Below are positions 12,401-25,600 of a stretch of 64,000 nucleotides of DNA, piece by piece. The notes below the pieces were generated by a model. That model was not told the DNA's origin. It saw only the letters and a list, made by a program, of their open reading frames with translations, and did no database searches. Each line of letters begins with the position of its first letter. Positions within the stretch are counted from its first letter, which is position 1. Origin of the DNA: Edaphochlamys debaryana (lineage: Eukaryota; Chlorophyta; Chlorophyceae; Chlamydomonadales); NCBI GenBank assembly GCA_016858145.1, contig JAEHOE010000031.1, positions 558,001-622,000 on the forward strand. The letters are read 5' to 3'. Both the position numbers and the translations under genes were made by a program.

Positions 12401-12644
12401 TGGTGAGGTAGGGAGCCAGCGCCTTGCGGAGCCGGCTGCGCATACTCTCCTTCCTCTCGACCACACGCACGCCCTTCGCGGGTCCACCCTTCCGAGGCGA
12501 CGCAAACATCTTGGGAACAGTGCGCGGCTTCGGCGGTGGGTTACCCTCGCTGGGGTCTGGCGAGGTCGCACCCGTGGCATCGCCACTCGCGGCTGTGGAC
12601 ATCGAGCCCGCTGGGCGAGGAGGCTCTTCCTCAATAAGGGCCAT
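6452..12644 (-). CDS. IQ-motif, coiled-coil protein with giant low-complexity tail (1,482 aa, 9 exons)
   Basis: The exons are complement(12387-12644, 11932-11994, 11634-11762, 11307-11426, 10907-11110, 10552-10629, 10281-10401, 9815-10121, 6452-9620). The total is 4,449 nt in one frame. Residues 150-300 include an acidic helix, a basic coiled-coil (WEQILAAKKAEERRQHA) and an IQ motif at about 256-268 (IIQRSWRGYISRK), which in this family binds calmodulin or myosin-light-chain-type proteins. A Lys/Arg-rich helix follows (KIQLQKLRKSLSRKAR). Residues 427-1482 come from one 3.2-kb last exon and are Gly/Ala/Ser/Pro-rich with acidic runs, probably disordered. The intron after 11634 has a GC donor. 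Joining 9815 to 9620 keeps frame, so the long ORF is the tail of this gene and not a separate one. The function is unknown; a ciliary or cytoskeletal role is conceivable but unsupported. The start is the ATG at 12644, a region also copied at 33.4 kb. Confidence 0.75.
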
Positions 12645-13667
12645 AGCGCCTAGGCAACACGCTGCTCGTGGAAGCTCTCTAGCACAAGGACGCAGCGGGC
12701 CGAGCGAGCAACTGGGCGGTCACTGCTCGCGGTTCTATAGTATACGAGTGCTACGTGTTTCGGGGACGCAAGTCAAGGGCGACACGTAGGGGTGTTCGTC
12801 GTCTGTGGCACATCGCCCAGGTCTTCAGGCGCAGCGACGCGCCTCAAACGTGTGTCAAGTCAATCTTTGTTGTCAGCAAGTGCTTTTCTGTAGTTATGCT
12901 AGGGCGTGGAAGCGGAGGGGCACATAGAAGGCGCATGGAACGGAAGGCTTCTTCTCGCCTGGCGACCCAAGCGCAGTTGGGGGTTCCTGGAGGCGATGCT
13001 AACTTCATGTTCGTCATATGCCGTCCCGTCATTTGGTGCAAGTCGGGTACCGGTCAGCGCATGTCGGCATGTCGCAAGGCGACCGCAGCTATTGTGGCCC
13101 CAGAGCATCGCTCACAAACGTTTTGAGCAAATGGTGATTCTGGGTGATCGGGGCTCGCTGCCACGTTAGGATGTGCCCGACGGCCCTTTCCCCCCCCCCC
13201 CGCACACACCTCTTTCCCCCCAGGCCTTGCCGCGTTCCGACCATGTCCGGAACCTGCCACCCTCTGTTTTGGGCAAACGCGCGCCCCTCGCCCCGACGAC
13301 ATGCGAAACTCACACATAGGTGGCATAGGCGATGTAAATCCTCAGAGCGAACGATCACTACCTGCATCTCCCCCATCCACTTTCCTAACACAGCCGCACA
13401 GACGGGAGGACACCATGCCCATTGCCGCGCCATAGCTTCGGTTCTAGCTAGTATCAATCCGATGCCCCAAACACATGCTGCTCTGCCAATCCTATCTTGG
13501 CTTGGCTTGGCCTGGTGGGAGCCGGGGCGCTGCGTGCTGACCCCCCATGCTTAAATGCCTGCCGCTGGGATGCAGGCATCTAACCGGCAGGCATCGCCAG
13601 AGCTGCCGGCCGCGGGCCTGTTTCTAGGATAGGCCCACGTGGAGGTCTGGCGGGGAGCGCAAGCCTC
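12645..13667. promoter_or_regulatory. Upstream region of the IQ gene and 3' flank of the giant paralogue, with a conserved block
   Basis: No gene is supported here. The stretch 12780-13165 matches 33555-33943 at roughly nine bases in ten without obvious gaps, while the sequence on either side has drifted much more. It lies 140-520 bp upstream of the IQ gene start codon, so it may include that gene's promoter or 5' UTR. A poly-C run lies at about 13189-13201. Confidence 0.45.
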
Positions 13668-16600
13668 CTACACGGCCGCTCCGGCGCCAGAGCCAGAGCG
13701 CAGGCTAGGAGCTGGGCCTGCGCTCGCCCCCGCTGGCACGCCCTGTGCCACGACCGTAGCGGGGGCGGCGGCCTCCTTCCGATCCCCCGCCTCCGCCCCC
13801 GCTTCGGCCTCGTCCACAACTGCCGCCGCCGCCCAGCTGTGCTGGAACCACGAGTGGACAGCGGGGTCGAAGTCCTGGTTCAGCAGGCCCGGGGACGGCG
13901 GCGCCGGCGGAGTTGATAGTGCGTGCTGCTGCGACGCATCCGGCGGAGGCGGCGGTGCGGGGAGCGCCGCAAACTGGTTGTGGTTGCCGGGGGGCACACC
14001 TCCTGCGGGCCCGCCCGCCTCCGCCTGCTTCTGCCGGGCTGCCGCAGCCTCCCGCTTGCGCCGAGCCATGTGGCGCAGGGCGGACCAGGCGGCCAGCACG
14101 CCGGGGATGACAGTGAGCACCCACACGGCGAGCACCTGCAGCGGGAGGGCGACGAGAGGGAGTGTTCAGGAAGCACTTCTGTACAGGGAGGGGGGCGGAG
14201 GTGCACTGCGCCCTGTAGTCCCCGATATCAGCCCCACACTCGGCCCGTGCGCCCCCACCGCGCACCTGGAGCACCAGGACCACCATCTCCATCACCAGCA
14301 TGCCCCGCTGCGGGACAGGGGATAGAGAGAGTGAGGGCAGCAAGCGAACGGGTCAAACCCAATCGACTGGTAGGGCATGAGAGGGCAGTGAACGGAACAT
14401 GAGCCAACGGGCCAGGGATCAACTGGAAAGGCATGGGAGGGCGGTGATCGGGACAGGAGTCGATGAGCCATAGCCCCAGCGCCCTTGACGTGATCTGTCC
14501 CCACACCCTCCCTCCTCCCCACCTGTGCAGCTATGTATTGCCGGTACTGCAGCGCTAGCATGCAGGCTACTGTACCCGTCTGTGGAAGGAGGGGCCAGGG
14601 AGAGCGCAGCTGAGCACGTTAATGACGTGAGGTGCTCCTGAGCAGTCATCACTAAGGCCAGTGCTGCCCATGTCCATACCCAGTGTCCCCCCCCGCCATG
14701 GCGCCCGCCGCGTGCCCACCTCCAGCGCCCCGCACGCCGCCTCCACCCAGCGCTCAAAGATGTTGACGTGCGGCCGCACGAAGGCCAGGTGGATGAGGAA
14801 GGCGCCCTGGGAGCCCGCGAAGACGGGTGGACGGAGATCGCGTTAGGGAGGGGGTCTCGGGACAGCGCGACGGGCAGGTCCTCTGCTCCGATGATAATCC
14901 TCGACTGTCGCCCACACGTACCCTCACTGCCTGCAGGCCACTGCGCCCTTCCCCCCCTGCACACGCACCTTGATGGCCAGCAGCACGGCAGTGGAGGCCA
15001 CCGCCGCCCAAGTGCCCGGGTCCACATCGTCACCGGCCTGGGGGGGTGGCAGGTGCGACCGTTACAGGTGACAGGTCAAGCAGCTGAGAGTGAGAGGAAA
15101 GCCAGTCTCGTGCCGGCCCACATGTTGTGGGCAAAGCCCAGCCCTTTCCTGCCCTGGCCCCACCTGCAGGCCCAGCAAGAAGGCTGACACGACGGTGCAG
15201 ATGACGAGCGGCACCTGGGGCAGGATGCGGCCGGGAGGAAAGTAATTGGGAGGGGGAGGGCAACAAGCCCACAACGTGTAGGACTAAGATATCGGTAACG
15301 ACGGTCGTGCTCGCGGACTCGCACCGCACCTGGAAGGTGGCTGCTGCCAGGCTGGTGCCCTTGTAGGGGCGCATTTGGTCGCCGTAGCACTCGTACAGCT
15401 GTGGGAGGGGGGAGGCGGCGCAGCAGGGATGGCCCAAACCGGAAAGCTCTTCGGGTGTGACTCAATGGGAGGCAATCACTCATAGCCTGTCAGGGCCAGG
15501 CCTACATGGTCCCGCTGTGCCCACCTGCACTGTGGTGAGCATCTTGACCATCTCCTCCTTGGAGGGGTGCAGCGGGGCCACGGGGGGCTCGGGCTTGTCG
15601 CCCTTGCCTGCCGGCCCGTCACCGCCTTTGATGCCTCCGCCCGGACGGCCAATGGATGCAGCTGGAGCGCCCAGGCTTTTGCCGCTGGGCGCTTGGCCGA
15701 ACGCAGCGGGTCTCGGCGCAGTGGTCTGGGCCTGGCTCTGGCTTTGGTGCAGGCTGAGCATGGCGGACAGGCGGGTGGAGAGGCGGGTGGAGAGAGACGG
15801 CGCCGCGGCAATCGAGTTGGATGGCGGGAGGACGGCGGAGTCCGGAGCAAGGGGCCCGACGGAGGCAGGTGGGCCGTAAAGCGATGCAGCTACGAAGGGC
15901 ATCATGTCGTACAGCGATGCGGCCCCAAGTGAAGAGGCCGAGTCGAATGGGGCCCCGGGCGGAGCAGGGGGCGGCGGAAGGGGCGCCGCAGGCGGTGGCG
16001 GCGGGGCTGCCGCTGCGGTCCCGGCTGCAGCGGCGGGGGTCTGCGCAGCGGCTTGCCGTGGGGAAGAGACCGCAACCGATGGCCCCGCGAGAATCAGCTC
16101 ATCTGTTGGCGTAACGAGGGGCCGGGGTGGATGAGAGAGGAATACACCTCTCTTGGCCCTGACATACCGGCACGCCGCCGGCCGCTGCCCCGGTTGGTCC
16201 GCTTGCGATTCAAGCCACGTTGCTCAGTCAATGCACTTGTAATCCCCCTTCAGACCCCCCGCCCCCGCCTGATCTGTCCTCCCCCAGCCTCCCGGCCCTT
16301 GTCGCTCACTCACCCTCGTTGCTGAGTGACAGCGCCACCTCCCCCAGCCACAGCGGCTCGCCAGCCGGCGGGGAGAGATAGCCAGAGGGGCCGGGGGAGA
16401 CACGGGCTCTGCCCATGGAGGGGCCGGTTGGAACAGGGGGCTGGGCAAACGGCACCGCCTTATGCGGAAGGGGCTGGACGCCTGGTGGCGGGGCGCCCTG
16501 CTGAGGCTGCTCCTCGACGACGATGGGCTCCTGCAATGGCGAGGAATGGTGGCTCAAGTTGGGACATTGCGCAGAGGAGAGGCACAGCAGGACTGCGGCA

Positions 16601-19600
16601 AGGCAGCTATGCCCAGGATGTGCGGCAAGCAGCCTATGCCCCAGGAGGATCGATGGGTGCTGTGGATGGCCCATCGCCTCAGGCCCCCCGTGTTCCCCTT
16701 GCCTGCCTCCGGTCATAATCAGCCCGCAACCGTGCTTACCCAGCCGGTGAAGGGGCCCATCAAAGCGCTCCATCCCAAGCCTGCACAAGTCCACAGCACT
16801 GTAAGCTCCAAACGGCGAGTGCCTGGAAGCCTCGCTGACTCTCCCCCACTTGAGTGAGCTTGGCCCCTTCTTACCAAATGCGCGCCTTGATGCGAGTCCC
16901 CCCTCAGCCGTACGTTGCGCCCGCAACAAGTTCCGCCGGGCCGCCTCACCCTGCTTGAGGTAGATCTGTGTGCGTTGCGGTTCCAACGCCACGTGCTCCC
17001 GCCCCTCCAGCTCCACCGCCGCCCACTCGCCCCGCTCCAGCCGCTCCAGAGCTCGCTTCACTCGTCCGCCCTTCTTGGCGCCCTCGCCGGCACCTTTGGG
17101 CTGACCCTCGCCCTCATCAGAACCTGCCCCTGCCCCTGCGCCTGTGCTGTCAGACCCTTGGCTCGCTGGCGGCGGGTACCGGGCGGAAGGGCCGGAGGGG
17201 CCGGTCTTGGAGTGCGCAGCCCGGTGGTACTCGAGGGGGAGGTAGGGCGCCTTGTGAGAGGCGTGTGTGGGAGGAGCACCGCCGCCCACGGGTGGAGGGA
17301 CACCAGGAGGCGAGCTTGGGGTGACGCCGTCCGGCCCTGGGAAAGGAGTATTAAGGGAAGATCGCATGCGTGATTGCATAACTGCAATGCATGCTTTGTG
17401 ACCAGGATTCTCTCTGTAGATTTGACGCTGACTCTGTGAATAGCTAGAAGCTTGACTGCTCACACACAGTGGGACCTGGTATGCCGGGGAGACCTGTGTC
17501 GTACACAGGCCCAACGGGGCCCAACCCACCGCCTGCCGCTCCCCCGTTGGCGCCCTGTCGGCTTGTCTCCGTCGGCCGAGTGCGAGCGCGGCGCTCGCGG
17601 TCGTGCCGCTGCTTCCACTCCCGGTACCTGCAACGAGTTGAGGGGACTCGTCAGAAAATGGCATGCCCGCACCGCCGCCAGTGGTCAATCCCCCGGTCAG
17701 ATTGCCGATCGAGAGGACGGAGGATGCAGCAGCAGGCCCAGCCCGACCCACAACGCCAGGCGCTTGAGCAGGGCCATCACGATGACGACGGTTATGCCCA
17801 CCATTGCCGCCGCACACACACATGACACGCAGGCGACGGCGATGGCGGCTGCAGGAGATGCCAGTCAGAAACGAGGGGTCAACAGCAAAGGTCAAAGGGA
17901 GCTGAAGCTGTGGGCTAGTACGATGAGGCCAGCTGGCGCCAGGGTCAGCCAAGGCGCGGCACCGGGCTTCGCTGTCCGCCAAGCCTGAAGGGAAGGCCCT
18001 CACCTGCGTGGTTGGTGGCCGCCGCCACCGCCACCAGTGTGCCTGCGGCGCCCCCCACCGAGGTGATGGTGGCGTCCAGCAGCTTGAGCTCCACACTGGG
18101 GGGGAGGGGGCCGGGGAGCGGGCGGTAAGGGAGCAGGCAGACAGGCACAGGGGGGTCGGGCGGCAAGTGTGCCCCTGGCCCACCTGGGGTACACGAACAG
18201 CTCCGGCAGCGCCACCCGCCGCAGCGCCGCGCTGCGCCCCCAGGCCCACAGCAGCAGCGCGTGCAGCAGCACAGAGCCCACCAGCAGCACGGCAACTACA
18301 ACCTGGGAAGGGGAGAACGTGGAGGTGCGAGGGAATAGCATTACCAGCTAGTTGAGTTTGGGAGGAGACGGGGGTGGGGGTAGGGGGAACCATGCTACAC
18401 TAGGAACCCAAGGCCTTCCTCGCACGGCTGTGCCCCCGCCCCTCACCAGGGTATTGTACGCGTCTGCCTCGGCGGGGGTGGTCCCCGAGAAGCCCAGCGA
18501 AGGGAGCTCCATATCCACTTGGGCAAGGCGCCGCCGGGCGCCCCGGGGCAAGCCGGGGGTCACGGAGGAGCCGGATTGCAGGGAGCGGCGGCGGATGGTG
18601 ACGCCGGTAGGGCTACCGGGGGGGCTGCCGGCGGGGCTCGGCGGTGCGGTGGAGTCGTCGGTCTTGGCGCTGAGGCCCGTGATGTCGTACCTGAGGTCGA
18701 GCAAGGAAAGGGAGGAAGCAGAGGTAAGGAGGTACGTAGGGCCGTGCTCTGCCACCTCCTGTCCCTCCGGTCCGGTGCTCCCACGGCTACGCGGCCTCTG
18801 TGCTCGACCCCCCGCCTCGCCTGTAGTTGGTCCATGACAGGTAGACTGCGATGTCTGCATAGGTCTCCCCCAGCAGCGCCGCCGAGTCGCCCGTGAGCGA
18901 CAGAAACTGCATGTGCTGCAGCATGGACAGCAGCGGAACCATCCTGGGAGGGGGAGGAGATGGGAGAGGGGGCGGGGAGGGCAGAAGCGCAGGAGTGGGC
19001 GGTTGTTGAGAGGATGGGTGGAGCAAGCGGGAGAACAGAGGACGCAATTAGAGCGAGTGCGCAGAAGAGGGCGGTTGTTGAGAGGAAGGCTTGGGCGGTG
19101 GGGATGCAAGACCGGCGGTCTAAGCCTCAAGAATTCGCATCCTGGGAGCGCCCTTGCGTTGCCCCTCGACGCACCTGCCGGCCATGTTCGCTGCCCCAGT
19201 GCTTGCCAAGCGCGCTCCCGCCCCGGCGCTGCCGACGGCCACGGCAGCATATGACGCAATGGCATCTGCCGTGACAGTTGCAACGGTCGTAGCGACAGTC
19301 GCCCCAACCGACGCTGCAATTGACGCGGCGACGATGCCGGACACGGTTTTTGCGGGGTCCGTGGCTACGAGCTCGGCGCTTTGGGAAGGGGGTGGGGGGG
19401 GCATAGGGACTGATCGGAATCCGTCGGGCGAGGGTGTTGGAGGTTGTGGGGGTGGAGCGGATGGGGGTAGCGGGGCTGGTGGTTGTGGCGGGGGTGTTGG
19501 AGGTTGCGGGGGTGAAGGAAATGGGGGCAGCGGGGCTGGCGATAGCGGAGGCGCTGGCGGTAGCGGTGGGGGTGATGGAGGCAGCGGGGATGGAGGAGAT

Positions 19601-22600
19601 GGGGGTAGCGGGGCTGGCGGTAGCGGCGGGGCTGGCGGTTGTGGCGGGGGTGTTGGAGGTTGCGGGGGTGTAGGAGATGGGGGTAGCGGGGCTGGCGATA
19701 GCGGCGGCGCTGGCGGTAGCGGTGGGGGTGTTGGAGGCAGCGGGGATGGAGGAGATGGGGGTAGCGGGGCTGGCGGTAGCGGCGGGGCTGGCGGTAGCGG
19801 TGGGGGTGTTGGAGGCTGCGGGGGTGGAGGAGATGGGGGTAGCGGGGCTGGCGGTAGCGGCTGGGCTGGCGGTAGCGGTGGGGGTGTTGGAGGTTGCGGG
19901 GATGGAGGGGATGGGGGTAGCGGGGCTGGCGGTTGTGGCGGGGGTGTTGGAGGCAGCGGGAATGGAGGAGATGGGGGTAGCGGGGCTGGCGGTAGCGGTG
20001 GGGGTGTTGGAGGCAGCGGGGATGGAGGAGATGGGGGTAGCGGGGCTGGCGGTAGCGGCTGGGCTGGCGGTTGCAGCGGGGGTGTTGGAGGTTGCGGGGA
20101 TGGAGGGGATGGGGGTAGCGGGGCTGGTGGTTGTGGCGGGGGTGTTGGAGGTTGCGGGGGTGGAAGGGATGGGAATAGAGGGGCTGGTGGTTGTGGCGGG
20201 GGTGTTGGAGGCAGCGGGGATGGAGGAGATGGGGGTAGCGGGGCTGGCGGTAGCGGCAGGGCTGACGGTTGCGGCGGGGGTGTTGGAGGCAGCGGGGATG
20301 GAGGAGATGGGGGTAGCGGGGCTGGCGGTAGCGGTGGGGGTGTTGGAGGCAGCGGGGATGGAGGAGATGGGGGTAGCGGGGCTGGCGGTAGCGGCTGGGC
20401 TGGCGGTTGCAGCGGGGGGTGTTGGAGGCAGCGGGGATGGAGGGGATGGGGGTAGCGGGGCTGGTGGTTGTGGCGGGGGTGTTGGAGGTTGCGGGGGTGG
20501 AAGGGATGGGAATAGAGGGGCTGGTGGTTGTGGCGGGGGTGTTGGAGGCAGCGGGGATGGAGGAGATGGGGGTAGCGGGGCTGGCGGTAGCGGCAGGGCT
20601 GGCGGTAGCGGTGGGGGTGTTGGAGGTTGCGGGGGTGTAGGAGATGGGGGTAGCGGGGCTGGCGGTAGCGGTGGGGGTGTTGGAGGCAGCGGGGATGGAG
20701 GAGATGGGGGGTAGCGGGGCTGGCGGTAGCGGCGGCTGGGCTGGCGGTTGCAGCGGGGGGTGTTGGAGGTTGCGGAGGTGAGGTGATGGGGGAAGCGGGG
20801 CTGGGCGGTAGCAACGGGGCTGGCGGTAGCGGTGGGGGTGTTGGAGGCAGCGGGGGTGGAGGAGATGGGGGTAGCGGGGCTGGGCGGTAGCGGCAGGGCT
20901 GGCGGTAGCGGTGGGGGTGTTGGAGGGATGCGGGGATGGAGGGGATGGGGGTAAGCGGGGCTGGCGGTTGTGGCGGGGGTGTTGGAGGTTGCGGGGGTGG
21001 AGGGGATGGGGGTAGCGGGGCTGGCGGTTGTGGCGGAGGTGTTGGAGGCAGCGGGGATGGAGGAGATGGGGGTAGCGGGGCTGGCGGTAGCGGCGGCGGG
21101 GCTGGCGGTTGCAGCGGGGGTGTTGGAGGTTGCGGAGGTGGAGGTGATGGGGGTAGCGGGGCTGGTGGTTGTGGCGGAGGTGTTGGAGCTTGCGGGGGTG
21201 AAGGGGATGGGGGTAGCGGGGCTGGCGGTAGCAACGGGGCTGGCGGTAGCGGTGGGGGTGTTGGAGGCAGCGGGGGTGGAGGAGATGGGGGGTAGCGGGG
21301 CTGGCGGTAGCGGCAGGGCTGGCGGTAGCGGTGGGGGTGTTGGAGGATGCGGGGATGGAGGGGATGGGGGTAGCGGGGCTGGCGGTTGTGGCGGGGGTGT
21401 TGAAGGTTGCGGGGGGTGGAGGGGATGGGGGTAGCGGGGCTGGCGGTTGTGGCGGAGGTGTTGGAGGCAGCGGGGATGGAGGAGATGGGGGTAGCGGGGC
21501 TGGCGGTAGCGGCGGCGGGGCTGGCGGTTGCAGCGGGGGTGTTGGAGGTTGCGGAGGTGGAGGTGATGGGGGTAGCGGGGCTGGTGGTTGTGGCGGAGGT
21601 GTTGGAGCTTGCGGGGGTGAAGGGGATGGGGGGTAGCGGGGCTGGCGGTAGCAACGGGGCTGGCGGTAGCGGTGGGGGTGTTGGAGGCAGCGGGGGTGGA
21701 GGAGATGGGGGTAGCGGGGCTGGCGGTAGCGGCAGGGCTGGCGGTTGCGGTGGGGGTGTTGGAGGATGCGGGGATGGAGGGGATGGGGGTAGCAGGGCTG
21801 GCGGTTGTGGCGGGGGTGTTGGAGGTTGCGGGGGTGGAGGGGATGGGGGTAGCGGGGCTGGCGGTTGTGGCGGAGGTGTTGGAGGCAGCGGGGATGGAGG
21901 AGATGGGGTAGCGGGGCTGGCGGTAGCGGTGGGGGTGTTGGAGGCAGCGGGGATGGAGGAGATGGGGGTAGCGGGGCTGGCGGTAGGGGCTGGGCTGGCG
22001 GTTGCAGCGGGGGTGTTGGAGGTTGCGGGGGTGGAAGGGATGGGAATAGAGGGGCTGGTGGTTGTGGCGGGGGTGTTGGAGGCAGCGGGGATGGAGGAGA
22101 TGGGGGTAGCGGGGCTGGCGGTAGCGGCAGGGCTGGCGGTTGCGGCGGGGGTGTTGAAGGTTGCGGGGATGGAGGAGATGGGGGTAGCGGGGCTGGCGGT
22201 AGCGGCGGAGCTGGCGGTTCGTTCGGGGGTGATGAAGGCAGCGGGGGTGGAGGGAATGGGGGTAGCGGGGCTGGCGGTAGCGGCGGGGCTGGCGGTTGTG
22301 GCGGGGGTGTTGGAGGTTGCGGGGGTGAAGGGGATGGGGGGAACGGGGCTGGCGGTAGCGGTGGGGGTGTTGGAGGCAGCGGGGATGGAGGGGATGGGGG
22401 TAGCGGGGCTGGTGGTTGCGGCAGGGCTGGCGGTTGCGGCGGGGGTGTTGAAGGTTGCGGGGGTGAAGGGGATGGGCGTAGCGGGGCTGGCGGGAGCGGC
22501 GGGGCTGGCGGTTGCGGCGGGGGTATTGCAGGCAGCGGGGATGGAGGAGATAAGGGTAGCGGGGCTGGCGGTTGCGGCGGGGCTGGCGGTTGCGGGGGGG

Positions 22601-25600
22601 GGGTTGAAGGTCGCGAGGGTGGAGGGGCTGGCGGTAGCGGTGGGGCTGGCGGTTGCGGCGGGGGTGTTGGAGGTTGCGGGAATGGAGGGGATGGGGGTAG
22701 CGGGGCTGGCGGTTGCGGCGGGGGTGTTGGAGGTTGCGGGGGTGAAGGGGATGGGGGGAACGGGGCTGGCGGTAGCGGCGGCGCTGTTGGGGGCTGCGAG
22801 GGCGGAGGAGATGAGGGTTGCGGGGTAGGCGGTTGCGGCGGGGGCTGGCGGTTGCAGCGGGGCTATGGGTGGCGGCGGTGGTGGAGGGGTTGGTGGTAGC
22901 GGGGCTGGCGGTAGCGGTGGGGCTGGCGGTTGCGGCGGGGGTGTTGGAGGTTGCGGGGGTGAAGGGGATGGGGGGAATGGGGCTGGCGGTAGCGGCGGCG
23001 CTGTTGGGGGGCTGCGAGGGCGGAGGAGATGAGGGTTGCGGGGTAGGCGGTTGCGGCGGGGCTGGCGGTTGCAGCGGGGCTATGGGTGGCGGCGGTGGTG
23101 GAGGGGTTGGTGGTAGCGGGGCTGGCAGTAGCGGTGGGGCTGGCGGTTGCGGCGGGGGTGTTGGAGGTTGCGGGAATGGAGGAGATGGGGGTAGCGGGGC
23201 TGGCGGTAGCGGTGGGGGTGTTGGAGGCAGCGGGGATGGAGGAGATGGGGGGTAGCGGGGCTGGCGGTAGCGGCTGGGCTGGGGCGGTTGCAGCGGGGGT
23301 GTTGGAGGTTGCGGGGATGGAGGGGATGGGGGTAGCGGGGCTGGTGGTTGTGGCGGGGGTGTTGGAGGTTGCGGGGGTGGAAGGGATGGGAATAGAGGGG
23401 CTGGTGGTTGTGGGCGGGGGTGTTGGAGGCAGCGGGGATGGAGGAGATGGGGGTAGCGGGGCTGGCGGTAGCGGCAGGGCTGACGGTTGCGGCGGGGGTG
23501 TTGGAGGCAGCGGGGATGGAGGAGATGGGGGTAGCGGGGCTGGCGGTAGCGGTGGGGGTGTTGGAGGCAGCGGGGATGGAGGAGATGGGGGTAGCGGGGC
23601 TGGCGGTAGCGGCTGGGCTGGCGGTTGCAGCGGGGGTGTTGGAGGCAGCGGGGATGGAGGGGATGGGGGTAGCGGGGCTGGTGGTTGTGGCGGGGGTGTT
23701 GGAGGTTGCGGGGGTGGAAGGGATGGGAATAGAGGGGCTGGTGGTTGTGGCGGGGGTGTTGGAGGCAGCGGGGATGGAGGAGATGGGGGTAGCGGGGCTG
23801 GCGGTAGCGGCAGGGCTGGCGTAGCGGTGGGGGTGTTGGAGGTTGCGGGGGTGTAGGAGATGGGGGTAGCGGGGCTGGCGGTAGCGGTGGGGGGTGTTGG
23901 AGGCAGCGGGGATGGAGGAGATGGGGGTAGCGGGGCTGGCGGTAGCGGCGGCTGGGCTGGCGGTTGCAGCGGGGGTGTTGGAGGTTGCGGAGGTGGAGGT
24001 GATGGGGGTAGCGGGGCTGGCGGTAGCAACGGGGCTGGCGGTAGCGGTGGGGGTGTTGGAGGCAGCGGGGGGTGGAGGAGATGGGGGTAGCGGGGGCTGG
24101 CGGTAGCGGCAGGGCTGGCGGTAGCGGTGGGGGTGTTGGAGGATGCGGGGATGGAGGGGATGGGGGTAGCGGGGCTGGCGGTTGTGGCGGGGGTGTTGGA
24201 GGTTGCGGGGGTGGAGGGGATGGGGGTAGCGGGGCTGGCGGTTGTGGCGGAGGTGTTGGAGGCAGCGGGGATGGAGGAGATGGGGGTAGCGGGGCTGGCG
24301 GTAGCGGCGGCGGGGCTGGCGGTTGCAGCGGGGGTGTTGGAGGTTGCGGAGGTGGAGGTGATGGGGGTAGCGGGGCTGGTGGTTGTGGCGGAGGTGTTGA
24401 GCTTGCGGGGGTGAAGGGGATGGGGGTAGCGGGGGCTGGCGGTAGCAACGGGGCTGGCGGTAGCGGTGGGGGTGTTGGAGGCAGCGGGGGTGGAGGAGAT
24501 GGGGGTAGCGGGGCTGGCGGTAGCGGCAGGGCTGGCGGTTGCGGTGGGGGTGTTGGAGGATGCGGGGATGGAGGGGATGGGGGTAGCAGGGCTGGCGGTT
24601 GTGGCGGGGGTGTTGGAGGTTGCGGGGGTGGAGGGGATGGGGGTAGCGGGGCTGGCGGTTGTGGCGGAGGTGTTGGAGGCAGCGGGGATGGAGGAGATGG
24701 GGGTAGCGGGGCTGGCGGTAGCGGTGGGGGTGTTGGAGGCAGCGGGGATGGAGGAGATGGGGGTAGCGGGGCTGGCGGTAGGGGCTGGGCTGGCGGTTGC
24801 AGCGGGGGTGTTGGAGGTTGCGGGGGGTGGAAGGGATGGGAATAGAGGGGCTGGTGGTTGTGGCGGGGGGTGTTGGAGGCAGCGGGGATGGAGGAGATGG
24901 GGGTAGCGGGGCTGGCGGTAGCGGCAGGGCTGGCGGTTGCGGCGGGGGTGTTGAAGGTTGCGGGGATGGAGGAGATGGGGGTAGCGGGGGGCTGGCGGTA
25001 GCGGCGGAGCTGGCGGTTCGTTCGGGGGTGATGAAGGCAGCGGGGGTGGAGGGAATGGGGGTAGCGGGGCTGGCGGTAGCGGCGGGGCTGGCGGTTGTGG
25101 CGGGGGTGTTGGAGGTTGCGGGGGTGAAGGGGATGGGGGGAACGGGGCTGGCGGTAGCGGTGGGGGTGTTGGAGGCAGCGGGGATGGAGGGGATGGGGGT
25201 AGCGGGGCTGGTGGTTGCGGCAGGGCTGGCGGTTGCGGCGGGGGTGTTGAAGGTTGCGGGGGTGAAGGGGATGGGCGTAGCGGGGCTGGCGGGAGCGGCG
25301 GGGCTGGCGGTTGCGGCGGGGGTATTGCAGGCAGCGGGGATGGAGGAGATAAGGGTAGCGGGGCTGGCGGTTGCGGCGGGGCTGGCGGTTGCGGGGGGGG
25401 GGGTTGAAGGTCGCGAGGGTGGAGGGGCTGGCGGTAGCGGTGGGGCTGGCGGTTGCGGCGGGGGTGTTGGAGGTTGCGGGAATGGAGGGGATGGGGGTAG
25501 CGGGGCTGGCGGTTGCGGCGGGGGTGTTGGAGGTTGCGGGGGTGAAGGGGATGGGGGGGAACGGGGCTGGCGGTAGCGGCGGCGCTGTTGGGGGCTGCGA

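Noticed and set aside
12755..13126. A small plus-strand protein gene conserved at 33521-33913
   Set aside because: The frame is open in both copies, but many of the differences change residues and few are silent. The conservation is better explained at the DNA level.
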